NCBI RefSeq assembly: GCF_030227115.1
Contig: NZ_JASSUA010000005.1
Coordinates: forward strand, 62,001-126,000
Direction: 5' to 3'
DNA from: Marinobacter sp. SS13-12
GTDB lineage: Bacteria; Pseudomonadota; Gammaproteobacteria; Pseudomonadales; Oleiphilaceae
DNA: 64,000 nt
In this document: positions 8,049 to 16,918 of the stretch, piece after piece
Numbering within the stretch: position 1 is the stretch's first letter
Layout of the letters: each line of letters begins with the position of its first letter
Program-made: the position numbers and the translations under genes
The notes under the pieces: model-generated
What the model saw: only the letters and a program-made list of their open reading frames with translations
The model's database searches: none
Told to the model about the DNA's origin: nothing

Positions 8049-10190
8049 ATGTTTAAACCTTCCCGACTATCACTGGCCGTGGCAATTAGCCTTGCCCCAG
8101 GTCTGAACTGGGCCGCCGGGGATGAGCAGCCCGAGATGCTTGAACCCATGGAAATCATTGGCGATGCTTCTGCCGCCCAGACCTTGCCAGGGTCAGGCTA
8201 CGTTGTTGGTGAGCAGCAGATGAAAACCGAAGTTGAGACCGACATCAACCAGGTACTGAAAACCGTTCCGGGTGTCTATGTGCGGGAAGAGGAAGGTCTT
8301 GGTCTGCGCCCTAACATCGGCATCCGCGGCGCCACGGCCGAGCGCAGCAGCAATGTCACCCTGATGGAAGATGGCATTCTTATCGCACCGGCGCCCTACT
8401 CCAATCCGGCCGCCTATTATTTCCCGACGCTGAAGCGGATGTCCTCGCTGGAAGTGCTCAAGGGTGCCCCGCTGCTGCGCTATGGCCCGCAAACCACCGG
8501 TGGTGTCGTCAACCTGATTTCCACACCCATTCCCGATCAGCGGCAGGGCTATATTGAGTCCGTCACCAACGACCGCGGCTCCACCGACGTTCATGTAACC
8601 TATGGTGACACGGTCGGCGACTGGGGCTACCTGCTTGAGACCGTCCAGCGCTCCGCGAAAGGCTTCAAGGAGATTGACCGCAGTAACCGCGATACCGGCT
8701 TTGATATCGAAGACTATGTCGGCAAGCTGCGCTGGCAGGGAGAGCGCCAGAGCGTGACCGCCAAGCTGCAATACTCCGAAGAAACCTCCAACTCCAGTTA
8801 CCTCGGCCTGACCGATGCGGACTTCAGCCAGGATCCGAACCGGCGTTACGGGTTGTCCAGCATCGACCAGATGAACAATACCCACTCCGGTATCAGCCTG
8901 ACCCATCAGTTCGACTGGAGTAATACCGTAAGCAGCACGGCCACCCTCTATCGCAACGACTTCAAGCGGAACTGGTTCAAGCTCAGCGGCGGCGGAAGCA
9001 TCATCGACTCGGCAAACGGCGGCGACGCCAATGCCCAGGGTATTCTGGACGGCACAGTTGACGCCAACGGCCTGGATTACAAAAACAACGCCAGGGACTA
9101 CCTGTCCGAGGGCGTGCAGGTAAACTTTGATGTCGACATGGGCAGCCACCAGTTTGATTTCGGCGCCCGCTACCACGAAGATGAAATGGATCGTTTCCAG
9201 CCGGTCGATGTTTATGACCAGGTCAACGGCTCTCTGGTGTTCCAGAACACTGTCGCCCCCACGGGCAGCAATAATCGCTTTGAGACCGGCGAAGCCCTGA
9301 GCTTCTGGGCGCTCGACACCTGGCAGGCGACGGACAAGCTCAGCGTTAACCTCGCCCTGCGCTACGAGGATGTGAAAACCGGTCGCACCCAATACGCGGA
9401 TCCCGACCGCACAACCGTCGACAGCACCCGCGCCAATGACAGCGCTGAACTCCTGCCCGGCGCTTCCTTTACCTATGACCTGTCCCAAAGCTGGCAGGTT
9501 CTAGGGGGTGTGCACCGGGGTTTCTCCCCTCTCGGGGGTGGTGCCACGGCAAACGAAGAGCCGGAAACCAGCAAGAACTGGGAGGCCGGCCTCCGGTACT
9601 TTGGCAATGCGTTCTTCGCGGAAATGATCGGCTTCTACAGCGACTTCTCCAACAAGGCCGAAAACTGTTCCGTGGGCTCGCCGTGCAGCAATGGCGCCAC
9701 CTCCGGCAGTTTCGTAACCGGCGAGGCCGAAATTGCCGGTGTTGAGTTTCAGCTCCAGACCGGCACCCGGGCGGGCGAGTTCTACCTTCCGGTCAGCCTT
9801 ACCTACACCTTTACCCAGGCGGAAATCAGCAAGGACAATGCCGCCTCGGGCCTGAAAAAAGGTGAGCAGCTCAAGGACGTACCTGAAAACCAGATGAGCT
9901 TCCGAACAGGCATGGAACATCCGAGTGGCTGGGACAACTACCTTGTGGCCACCTACACCGATGAGATGTGTGTCAGCGCGGGATGCAACAACACCGCCAC
10001 GAAACTGGACGAGACCGAGTCCCTGTTCCTGGTCGATTTCATCAGCCGCTACGCACTGACCGCCAGTGCCGATGTCTTCCTGAAAGTGGACAACCTGTTC
10101 GATGAGCAGCAAATTGTCTCACGTTTGCCCGATGGCGCCATGGCAAACCTGCCACGTACCGCCTCATTGGGGGTAAGCGTCAATTTCTGA
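8049..10190 (+). CDS. TonB-dependent outer-membrane receptor, FecA-like
   Basis: 713 residues from the ATG at 8049, chosen because G-G-A-G lies about 10 bp upstream and the product then begins with a signal peptide (M-F-K-P-S-R, cut after W-A-A-G). The plug domain follows, with V-L-K-T-V-P-G-V-Y and R-P-N-I-G-I-R-G-A, then a 22-strand barrel ending in aromatic F (S-V-N-F). It imports a siderophore, metal chelate or similar ligand with TonB energy. Two small cysteine pairs occur in extracellular loops (C-S-V-G-S-P-C and C-V-S-A-G-C). Divergent from the first efflux operon. FecA-like by plug sequence; iron versus zinc or copper chelate cannot be decided. Confidence 0.9.
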   Translation: MFKPSRLSLAVAISLAPGLNWAAGDEQPEMLEPMEIIGDASAAQTLPGSGYVVGEQQMKTEVETDINQVLKTVPGVYVREEEGLGLRPNIGIRGATAERSSNVTLMEDGILIAPAPYSNPAAYYFPTLKRMSSLEVLKGAPLLRYGPQTTGGVVNLISTPIPDQRQGYIESVTNDRGSTDVHVTYGDTVGDWGYLLETVQRSAKGFKEIDRSNRDTGFDIEDYVGKLRWQGERQSVTAKLQYSEETSNSSYLGLTDADFSQDPNRRYGLSSIDQMNNTHSGISLTHQFDWSNTVSSTATLYRNDFKRNWFKLSGGGSIIDSANGGDANAQGILDGTVDANGLDYKNNARDYLSEGVQVNFDVDMGSHQFDFGARYHEDEMDRFQPVDVYDQVNGSLVFQNTVAPTGSNNRFETGEALSFWALDTWQATDKLSVNLALRYEDVKTGRTQYADPDRTTVDSTRANDSAELLPGASFTYDLSQSWQVLGGVHRGFSPLGGGATANEEPETSKNWEAGLRYFGNAFFAEMIGFYSDFSNKAENCSVGSPCSNGATSGSFVTGEAEIAGVEFQLQTGTRAGEFYLPVSLTYTFTQAEISKDNAASGLKKGEQLKDVPENQMSFRTGMEHPSGWDNYLVATYTDEMCVSAGCNNTATKLDETESLFLVDFISRYALTASADVFLKVDNLFDEQQIVSRLPDGAMANLPRTASLGVSVNF

Positions 10191-10280
10191 CGAATAACCG
10201 GATGGCGCCTGATTTCCGGGTAACTTCGCGGTTGCGTCACGACAGTAAAGAGCCCGGGGCTGGGGCTCAGATCGCTGACA

Positions 10281-10306
10281 AACCCTCGCCATTTCGGCGG
10301 GGGTTT
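10281..10306 (+). terminator. terminator of the TonB receptor gene
   Basis: A 10-bp stem (AACCCTCGCC with GGCGGGGGTT, one G-T pair) around a short ATTTC loop, followed by a weak T-rich stretch, 90 bp after the stop codon. Confidence 0.6.
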
Positions 10307-10341
10307 GTTGTAATTGGGGCCTCGACTTTTTAGAGACTGAC

Positions 10342-10493
10342 CCATTCTCAAAGCGCCGCTTCCGCAGCAATACGAACATGAGGTGGCCGGCCGGCGCAAC
10401 TCGCCGTTCAACCCACGGACGATGCTAAAGTTGTTGATTTATGCCTACGCGACCGCTGTCTTCTCATCGCGCAAGATCAAACAAGCAACTTGA
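10342..10493 (+). pseudogene. transposase fragment, IS1182/IS4-like
   Basis: A short frame reads P-F-N-P-R-T-M-L-K-L-L-I-Y-A-Y followed by F-S-S-R-K-I and a stop at 10491. This resembles the N-terminal region of IS1182-type transposases (a P-x-x-L-L-K-I-x-x-Y-A-Y block followed by S-S-R-x-I). No start and no catalytic part remain. It lies in the otherwise empty 424-bp gap between the receptor and the PII-like gene, where I see only this and the terminator. Confidence 0.45.
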
Positions 10494-10614
10494 GCCCTTT
10501 GACTCGTTGCGGGCGACCTAGGCGAGGTCTGAAATCTTTCAGCCGGGAATGGAGCTGTGATGGCGGCTCGCGCGACCAGCACAGCCGCGATGCCACCATC
10601 CAGCTTAAAGAGAA

Positions 10615-10959
10615 CTAGTTTGAAGTGGGTTGGAGTGCGCTTTCGTTGGCCGCACCATCCTCGATGCGAACAGCCCGGACCAGGCGGGATACAAGTACCT
10701 TGCCATCCCCCGGGTGTCCATCCCGGGTCCTGCTCGTTCGCACAATGATGTCCACAACTTCATCGGCAACAGTTTCGGTCGCTACATCTACTTCCAGCTT
10801 GACCATCTTCACTTTCTCCAGAGGCGACTCATCGCCGACCAGATGACCAAATTCGTTGAGAGACACGACGGCAATGCTTGCCACTCCCTTGACTTTGGCC
10901 AGAGCATCAACCACATGCTCCGCCATAACCTCTCTGACATAAGCCTTTATTTCATACAT
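10615..10959 (-). CDS. PII-like signalling protein linked to an RND pump
   Basis: 114 residues, the usual GlnB/PII length. It shows the PII fold order: first strand M-Y-E-I-K-A-Y-V, a shortened T-loop region (F-G-H-L-V-G-D-E), then D-E-V-V-D-I-I-V-R-T-S and the nucleotide-binding C-terminal block H-P-G-D-G-K-V-L-V followed by A-V-R-I. The T-loop tyrosine that is uridylylated in GlnB is missing, so it is not a classical nitrogen regulator. It is the last gene of the second efflux operon, 17 bp after the pump gene. PII-like proteins beside CzcA-type pumps are known from other genomes; a role in sensing nucleotide or metal state and acting on the pump is inference. Confidence 0.8.
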   Translation of the reverse strand: MYEIKAYVREVMAEHVVDALAKVKGVASIAVVSLNEFGHLVGDESPLEKVKMVKLEVDVATETVADEVVDIIVRTSRTRDGHPGDGKVLVSRLVRAVRIEDGAANESALQPTSN

Positions 10960-10976
10960 AAACCTTCTCCTGACTA

Positions 10977-13900
10977 TCAGACTTCAACGTCACGACGTTC
11001 GGATGCAAACCACTGATACACACTGGGCAATACCACCAACGTCAGCAGCGTTGAGGTGATCAGACCGCCAACCACAACCGTTGCCAGTGGCCGCTGGACA
11101 TTGGAACCAATACCGTCGGCCAGCAACAGGGGAATCAGCCCCAGAATAGCCACCGAGGCTGTCATCAGAACCGGCCGCAAGCGACGTTGGGCACCCAGTT
11201 TGACCGCCTCAATGACGTCGTAGCCTTCGTCCCGCAACTGATTGATGTAGCTCACCATCACCACACCATTAAGTACGGCTACGCCAAACACCGCGATGAA
11301 TCCCACGGCAGCCGGCACTGAGAGGTAAAGCCCCGTCACAAACAGCGCGACAATGCCACCGGTAACCGCAAAGGGCACATTCATGAAGATCAGCGCTGCA
11401 TAGCGCAGACTGCTGAATGCCGAAAAGAGAAGCAGGAAAATAAGCGCCAGGGTAATAGGCACAACAATCGCCAGCCGAGCCATGGCCCTTTCCTGGTTCT
11501 CAAACTGACCGCCAAACTCCACGAAATACCCCGGCGGCATATCTACTTGCTCCTCGATCCGCTTGCGCAAATCCTGAACAACGCCGCCCATATCGCGACC
11601 ACGTACGTTCATTTGCACATACTGACGGCGACTGGCATTGGAGCGTGAAATTTTCTTGGGACCCGAGTACATATCAACATCGGCCACCCGTGAAAGCGGG
11701 ATAAGCTCGCCACTGTTGCCCCTGAGGGGAAGCTTCCTGATTTCATCGATGGACCCGCGATAGGACTCTTGCAACCGGGCGAAGATCTCAAATCGCCGGA
11801 CACCGTCAAAGACAAGTCCAGCCCCTTTACCACCAATACCGGTTTCAACCGTACTCATCAGGTTATCGATGCTGATGCCGAACTGCGCCAGCACTTCACG
11901 GTCGGGGCGAATAACGATCTGTTTTTTACCCGCACTCTGCTGAGCGCGCACATCCGTTGCACCAGGCACCTCTTGCGCCAGTGCCGCCACTTCCCTGCCG
12001 ATCCGGCCCAACTCGTTCAGGTCGTCGCCGAAAATGCTGGCAACCAGTTGTGCCTGAACGCCTGACAGGAGTTCGTCGGTTCGCAGCTGAATCGGTTGGG
12101 ACAGATTGTTGGCAAGCCCGGGAACCCGCTCATCCAAAGCCTCTGCAATCCTGCTTTGGAGGTCCTCATAGCTCACGTCCTCTCGCCACTGATCCAGGGG
12201 CTTCAGATTGACGAGCGTCGCCACAACGTTCACAGGCTCAGGGTCGCCACCCACTTCGGCACGACCGATGCGGGCATAGGCGCCGGTGACCTCCGGAAAT
12301 TCCTCGACAACGGACTGGACCCGTTTGCCATATTTGATGGCGGATTCCAGGCTGGCCCCCGGCGGCAGTGTTGAGCGAATCTGGAACGTGCCTTCCCGTA
12401 GCGTGGGCACGAATTCGCTCCCGAGATAGGGAAACAGCAGGAGACTACCTGCAAAGGCAATGACGGCCACGCCCATCACAATTTTAGGGGCTTTGACGAC
12501 AGTATTCACCACCGGCTTGTATAGCCGGTTTAGGAACAGAACCAGCTTCGGCTCCTTGTGATGCCCGCCCATTTTGAACGACAGCGAGGCCAGAACCGGC
12601 ACCAACGTCAGCGCGAGTACCAGCGCACCGATCAACGCAAAGCTGATGGTGTAGGCCATGGGCGAAAACAGCTTGCCCTCAACGCCCTGCAGCGTAAACA
12701 GCGGCAGAAAAACGATAATAATGATGCCGATGGCAAACACGATCGGACGGGCCACTTCCCGGGCTGACTCACCTACAAGCCTCAGAACACTGACCTTTTC
12801 CTCTGATCGCTCCTCAAGGTGTCGGAAGATGTTCTCTATCATCACGACAGCGCCGTCCACCATCATGCCGATACCGATAGCCAGCCCCCCCAGACTCATC
12901 AGGTTGGCCGACAGGCCCGACATGCGCATAGCAATGAACGCAAAGAGTACAGACAACGGCAACGTCGCCACCACGATCAGTGTGGAACGGATATTCCCCA
13001 GGAACAGATAGAGGAAAATCAGCACCAGAACCGAGCCTTCAAGCAGCGCTTTCTCGACAGTGCCGATGGCCTTGCCCACCAACTCCGCCTGGGAGTAATA
13101 CGCTTCGATCTTCAACCCCTCGGGAAGTGACTTGTTCAGGTCGTCGATTTTTGCGTTGACGTCCTCAAGCACCTGACTGGTGTTGGTGCCGATCAATTTC
13201 ATCACGTAACCGCCCACAGACTCCTCACCCGAGGACACCTCTGCGCCACGGCGAATCGCTGGCCCAAGCCCAACCTCCGCCACATCCTTGACGTAAATAG
13301 GGGACTCACCCTCACTCTTGGACACAATGATGTTCTGGATGTCTTCGATGCCTTCGGAACCAGAGTTGACCCAGCCGTAACCGCGAACAATGTATTCTTC
13401 ACCGCCTCGCGTAATGAAAGAGGCGCCGACGTTACGATTATTCTGGGCGAGGGCGCCGCGAATATCAGACACCGTCAGGTTCCGTGCCTGAAGCTTCTGC
13501 GCATCGATATTGACCTGGTACTGTTTTACCTCGCCGCCGATGGACAGCACACCGGTTACGCCCGGCACGGTCCTGAGCTGCGGTTTAACAATCCAGTCCT
13601 GAATCGTGCGGATTTCCTGCAGGCTGTATTGCTCTTTATCCTCAGCTTCCAGGGAATACATCAGGATGCGCCCAAGACCGCTCGCTATGGGCCCGAGTTC
13701 CGGCTGCCCCATCCCTTCGGGAATCTGGCGCTTGGCCTCCGATAGCCGCTCGTTAACAAGCCGCCTGGCGAAGTAGATATCGGTGCCATCTTCGAAATAG
13801 ATGGTCACCCGCGAGAGCCCGAAAATCGACGTGCTCTGCACTTTTTCTAACTTGGGAATTCCATACATGCTGATCTCAACGGGATAGGAAATCAGCGTTT

Positions 13901-14084
13901 CAATATCAACCGGCGACAAACCAGGACTGGTAGTGAACACCTGAACCATGGTCGGTGTCGCGTCCGGAAACGCATCCACCGGCAGTTTTTGAAATGAAAA
14001 TATGCCGGCAACGATCACGGCGATAGCAAAAACAAGCGTCATCAGACGATTGTTCAGCGCATAATTCACAATTGCGTTGATCAT
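10977..14084 (-). CDS. czcA: HME-RND heavy-metal efflux pump, CzcA/CusA family (second copy)
   Basis: 1035 residues, starting M-I-N-A-I-V-N-Y-A-L-N. Twelve membrane helices and two large periplasmic loops, in the family order. The TM4 motif reads G-G-L-A-I-G-I-G-M-M-V-D-G-A-V-V-M-I-E-N, so the central D and E are present but the leading D of the zinc-type DFG motif is not. It is clearly diverged from the pump at 1962, hence probably an old paralogue rather than a recent duplication. Sits between its adaptor (14 bp) and the PII-like gene (17 bp). Substrate unresolved. Confidence 0.92.
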   Translation of the reverse strand: MINAIVNYALNNRLMTLVFAIAVIVAGIFSFQKLPVDAFPDATPTMVQVFTTSPGLSPVDIETLISYPVEISMYGIPKLEKVQSTSIFGLSRVTIYFEDGTDIYFARRLVNERLSEAKRQIPEGMGQPELGPIASGLGRILMYSLEAEDKEQYSLQEIRTIQDWIVKPQLRTVPGVTGVLSIGGEVKQYQVNIDAQKLQARNLTVSDIRGALAQNNRNVGASFITRGGEEYIVRGYGWVNSGSEGIEDIQNIIVSKSEGESPIYVKDVAEVGLGPAIRRGAEVSSGEESVGGYVMKLIGTNTSQVLEDVNAKIDDLNKSLPEGLKIEAYYSQAELVGKAIGTVEKALLEGSVLVLIFLYLFLGNIRSTLIVVATLPLSVLFAFIAMRMSGLSANLMSLGGLAIGIGMMVDGAVVMIENIFRHLEERSEEKVSVLRLVGESAREVARPIVFAIGIIIIVFLPLFTLQGVEGKLFSPMAYTISFALIGALVLALTLVPVLASLSFKMGGHHKEPKLVLFLNRLYKPVVNTVVKAPKIVMGVAVIAFAGSLLLFPYLGSEFVPTLREGTFQIRSTLPPGASLESAIKYGKRVQSVVEEFPEVTGAYARIGRAEVGGDPEPVNVVATLVNLKPLDQWREDVSYEDLQSRIAEALDERVPGLANNLSQPIQLRTDELLSGVQAQLVASIFGDDLNELGRIGREVAALAQEVPGATDVRAQQSAGKKQIVIRPDREVLAQFGISIDNLMSTVETGIGGKGAGLVFDGVRRFEIFARLQESYRGSIDEIRKLPLRGNSGELIPLSRVADVDMYSGPKKISRSNASRRQYVQMNVRGRDMGGVVQDLRKRIEEQVDMPPGYFVEFGGQFENQERAMARLAIVVPITLALIFLLLFSAFSSLRYAALIFMNVPFAVTGGIVALFVTGLYLSVPAAVGFIAVFGVAVLNGVVMVSYINQLRDEGYDVIEAVKLGAQRRLRPVLMTASVAILGLIPLLLADGIGSNVQRPLATVVVGGLITSTLLTLVVLPSVYQWFASERRDVEV

Positions 14085-14098
14085 GCTCCCCCCGAGTT

Positions 14099-15283
14099 TT
14101 AGTGTCCGTGAGCGGCGCTGCGGCCACTGGCGGTAATGGCCGACATCAGATCAAAAGCGCCCACTGAAACCACTTCCGTGTTTGCGCTGATGCCGGACTT
14201 AATCTCTATCCAGTCGTTTGCCTCCTTGCCAAGTGTGACGGGAACCGCCTTGTAGGCTCCCCCTTCACCACCCGGAACAAATACAACGGTCTCATCGCCG
14301 ATGGTTTGCACGGCATCGTCTGGAACTAGCGGTAGTGATGCCCCCGATTGAGTCATGACTCTCGCTTTGGCATAGGTATTTGGACGAAGGTCGCCGTTGG
14401 GGGATTCGAGCACGACTCGAACGGGAATGGTGCGGGTTTCCTCATCAAGCTCATTTGAGACCCAGGAAACTTCCCCGGTATGAAAGCGGTCCGCGACAGA
14501 CTTGGAGAAGACCTGAACTTCATCTCCGACGGATACCCTGCCAATATCAGTTTCCGCAACTTGCAACATCACCCACACCACAGAGGTATCGGCCACAGTA
14601 AAAGGCGTATCTGAAGCGCTTAAGGTTTGACCCAACCGGGCATCCATGCGTTCAATGCGCCCCTGGATAGGAGAACGGAGCGCGTACTGTGCGAGACTGC
14701 TATCTGCGCCTGACGAATCACTGCCAAAAACCTCCAGTTGCTCACGAATCGAATCGTACTCCGCTGTAATCTCAAGATAAGCGGCCTTGGCGTCCAGGAA
14801 CTCTTCTTCGCTGGTGAAGCTTTCACTCCGCAATTGCTTTTCTCGCTGATACTCCGCAGTCGCGGCTTCTTTCCGAGCTTTCAACGAGTTCAGACGGGAA
14901 CGAATGCGTGCCAACTCAACGCTGTTCAATGTGGCCAACAACTGGCCTTTTTCAACCTGGTCCCCCAGATCCACAGCCAGTCGCGTAAGCTTTCCCTGCA
15001 ATAACGGCCCTACCTCAGCGACGCGATCCGGAACATAGTGAACTTCAGCTGGCGCAGTGACGATATTGTCAGCACGGCCTCGGGGCACCGTCACAGTCTG
15101 CACGGAGAGTAACTCCCGCTGCTCTGGAGTCAGGTGAACCTCGCGAGCCTCACTGCCTTCAGCCGCGTGCCCAGCCTCATCCTCTTGGTGCTGCCCTCCT
15201 TCGGCGTTTTCGGCGCCAGACACCAGTGGCTGATAGACCAGAAAACTGATCGCGACAAACAATATCTGCATATTTCGAATCAT
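14099..15283 (-). CDS. czcB: RND periplasmic adaptor, CzcB/CusB family (second copy)
   Basis: 394 residues. Signal peptide M-I-R-N-M-Q-I-L-F to V-S-G-A-E, then a short His/Glu-rich stretch (G-G-Q-H-Q-E-D-E-A-G-H) before V-H-L-T-P-E-Q-R-E-L-L. The lipoyl-like and hairpin domains follow (L-R-S-P-I-Q-G-R-I-E near residue 215), then a barrel. The protein ends S-A-A-H-G-H. Middle gene of the second tripartite efflux operon; it would bridge the pump at 10977 and the channel at 15331. Confidence 0.9.
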   Translation of the reverse strand: MIRNMQILFVAISFLVYQPLVSGAENAEGGQHQEDEAGHAAEGSEAREVHLTPEQRELLSVQTVTVPRGRADNIVTAPAEVHYVPDRVAEVGPLLQGKLTRLAVDLGDQVEKGQLLATLNSVELARIRSRLNSLKARKEAATAEYQREKQLRSESFTSEEEFLDAKAAYLEITAEYDSIREQLEVFGSDSSGADSSLAQYALRSPIQGRIERMDARLGQTLSASDTPFTVADTSVVWVMLQVAETDIGRVSVGDEVQVFSKSVADRFHTGEVSWVSNELDEETRTIPVRVVLESPNGDLRPNTYAKARVMTQSGASLPLVPDDAVQTIGDETVVFVPGGEGGAYKAVPVTLGKEANDWIEIKSGISANTEVVSVGAFDLMSAITASGRSAAHGH

Positions 15284-15330
15284 CTAAACACCTTCGATGT
15301 AAGAGAATGTTCAACCATTAATTTTTTTCA

Positions 15331-16632
15331 TCAGGACCCGGATGACATTGAAAGGGCACCACCGGTGCTCACTTCCAATGCCCGGACGGCGTCGATATAG
15401 TCGTGTTGCACTTGGACGTATTCCTGCCTCACCGACAAAAGATTGTCCTGGGCGGCCAGGACATCGGAAGCATCGACTTTTCCCGCCTGAAGGGCTTTCT
15501 GCATCAGTTGCAGCGTTTCCTCCGAACGTTCGAGAATCGACTCGTTCATCTGGCGCAATCTGCGTGCGGCGGATTCGTATTGGGCCACAGCGGATACGAC
15601 CTGGCGCTCAGTAGCCAAACGTAACGCCTCGGCCTCAAGCTCGGAGATTTTCAACTGAGCCGAGGCCTTCCTTTTTTCACCGGAATAATCATGAAACACG
15701 GTCAGAGGCATCGACACACCTGCACCAAAAAGGTTGGATCTTTCCTCCCGCTCGTAGAATCCGAATACTTTCAGGTTCGGAATCGTCAGGCTCTTGGCCA
15801 GTTCCAGGCTGGACTCATTCGCAGCAATTCTCTCGGCCGCCGCCTTCAGATCCCCTCTCTGGCGCTGAGCCATCGCGACAAGCCGATTAGTTGGTGGCAA
15901 GTTGGCACGAACTACATTGAGTTCTCCCGTCACCCCAACCGCATCGGAGGGGGACACTCCAAGAACTTCCGTCAGGTCAATTTTTGACTGCCTAAGCTTT
16001 TGCGCCGCTTCAGCCTTTTGATTTTTAGCTCTTGCCAAGCCAATGACGGCGGTATTGAGCTCAATTCGAGTCTGCTTACCCCGCTCAACGGACACCTCAA
16101 CCAGCTCTTTGGTTCGACGCATCAGCTCAACGGTGCGGGTTGCAGTTTCCAGCTCTTTCTGAGCAAGCAGTATCTTGAAGTAAGCTGACCGCACTCGCGC
16201 CTTGGTGGCCACTTTCAGGTATTCGAGTTCCTGCTGTTGAGAAGTGAGAGCGCTCTGAGCACGCGACTGACCGAGATCGCCCCGATTGCCCATCCAGACT
16301 TCCTGAGTAACCCGAACCTCGTAGTTCAGTGACTGATCCGCCTGATCTGGATTGTCACGGCCACTCAGCTCAAGCTCTGGGTTGCTTGGCGCCCAGCGGC
16401 TGGCATGGTCGAGCTCGGCTTCTTGCATGGACACTGCAGCCCGTCTCAAAGCCAACACCGGGCTATTCTCAAATGCCATTGCCATTGCCTCATTCAAGGA
16501 GACAGCCTGGCTGGCCTTGGCTCGCTGGAACTCCTTGAGTGAAATGCTCTCCCCGGCCGTGGCAGCCGCCGAAGGTATGACGTTCAAGACTCCGGGTACT
16601 ATCAGCACCCACAACAACAGTCGTTTGTTCAT
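15331..16632 (-). CDS. czcC: outer-membrane efflux channel, CzcC/TolC family (second copy)
   Basis: 433 residues. N-terminal signal peptide (M-N-K-R-L-L-L-W-V-L), mature part with S-L-N-E-A-M-A-M-A-F-E-N-S-P and a second helical repeat, the TolC-family pattern. First gene of the operon; 47 bp from the adaptor gene. A PmrA-like box lies 83-99 bp upstream at 16715-16731. Confidence 0.88.
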   Translation of the reverse strand: MNKRLLLWVLIVPGVLNVIPSAAATAGESISLKEFQRAKASQAVSLNEAMAMAFENSPVLALRRAAVSMQEAELDHASRWAPSNPELELSGRDNPDQADQSLNYEVRVTQEVWMGNRGDLGQSRAQSALTSQQQELEYLKVATKARVRSAYFKILLAQKELETATRTVELMRRTKELVEVSVERGKQTRIELNTAVIGLARAKNQKAEAAQKLRQSKIDLTEVLGVSPSDAVGVTGELNVVRANLPPTNRLVAMAQRQRGDLKAAAERIAANESSLELAKSLTIPNLKVFGFYEREERSNLFGAGVSMPLTVFHDYSGEKRKASAQLKISELEAEALRLATERQVVSAVAQYESAARRLRQMNESILERSEETLQLMQKALQAGKVDASDVLAAQDNLLSVRQEYVQVQHDYIDAVRALEVSTGGALSMSSGS

Positions 16633-16714
16633 TCAATATCATCCTGGCTATTTGACTGAGATACATGAATCAGCGTTTTCGCCGTAACTACCAGGACAAC
16701 CCTACAGACAGACC

Positions 16715-16731
16715 TTTAAATCAGTCTGAAT
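16715..16731 (+). promoter_or_regulatory. candidate response-regulator box (site 3 of 7)
   Basis: TTTAAA at 16715-16720 and CTGAAT at 16726-16731, 11-bp period, upstream of the second efflux operon and in the same relative orientation as the other sites. Confidence 0.5.
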
Positions 16732-16857
16732 TCGGTGTCATCAAACCTAAACTCGTGCGGAGCTCGATGAAACTATGGCGGGGTATATTCAAAAAGTGGT
16801 GAAAGAAAGGGACAAAAGAGGAGGGCATCCAGCGCATAGGAGGGAGCGGAGACAAAA

Positions 16858-16885
16858 AACGACGGGCCTATTTAAGCCCGTCGTT
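16858..16885 (-). terminator. terminator of the DcaP-like porin gene
   Basis: Ten-bp perfect stem (AACGACGGGC with GCCCGTCGTT) and an 8-base loop, followed on the minus strand by a run of six T. It lies 34 bp after the porin stop codon. Confidence 0.85.
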
Positions 16886-16918
16886 GGGTCCAACTGCGTG
16901 AAGCAACACTATGAACGA

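Noticed and set aside
8193..9488. 431-codon open frame on the minus strand opposite the TonB receptor
   Set aside because: Shadow of a G+C-rich receptor gene; low-complexity V/G/A-rich product, no ribosome site, whereas the plus-strand protein has signal peptide, plug and barrel.
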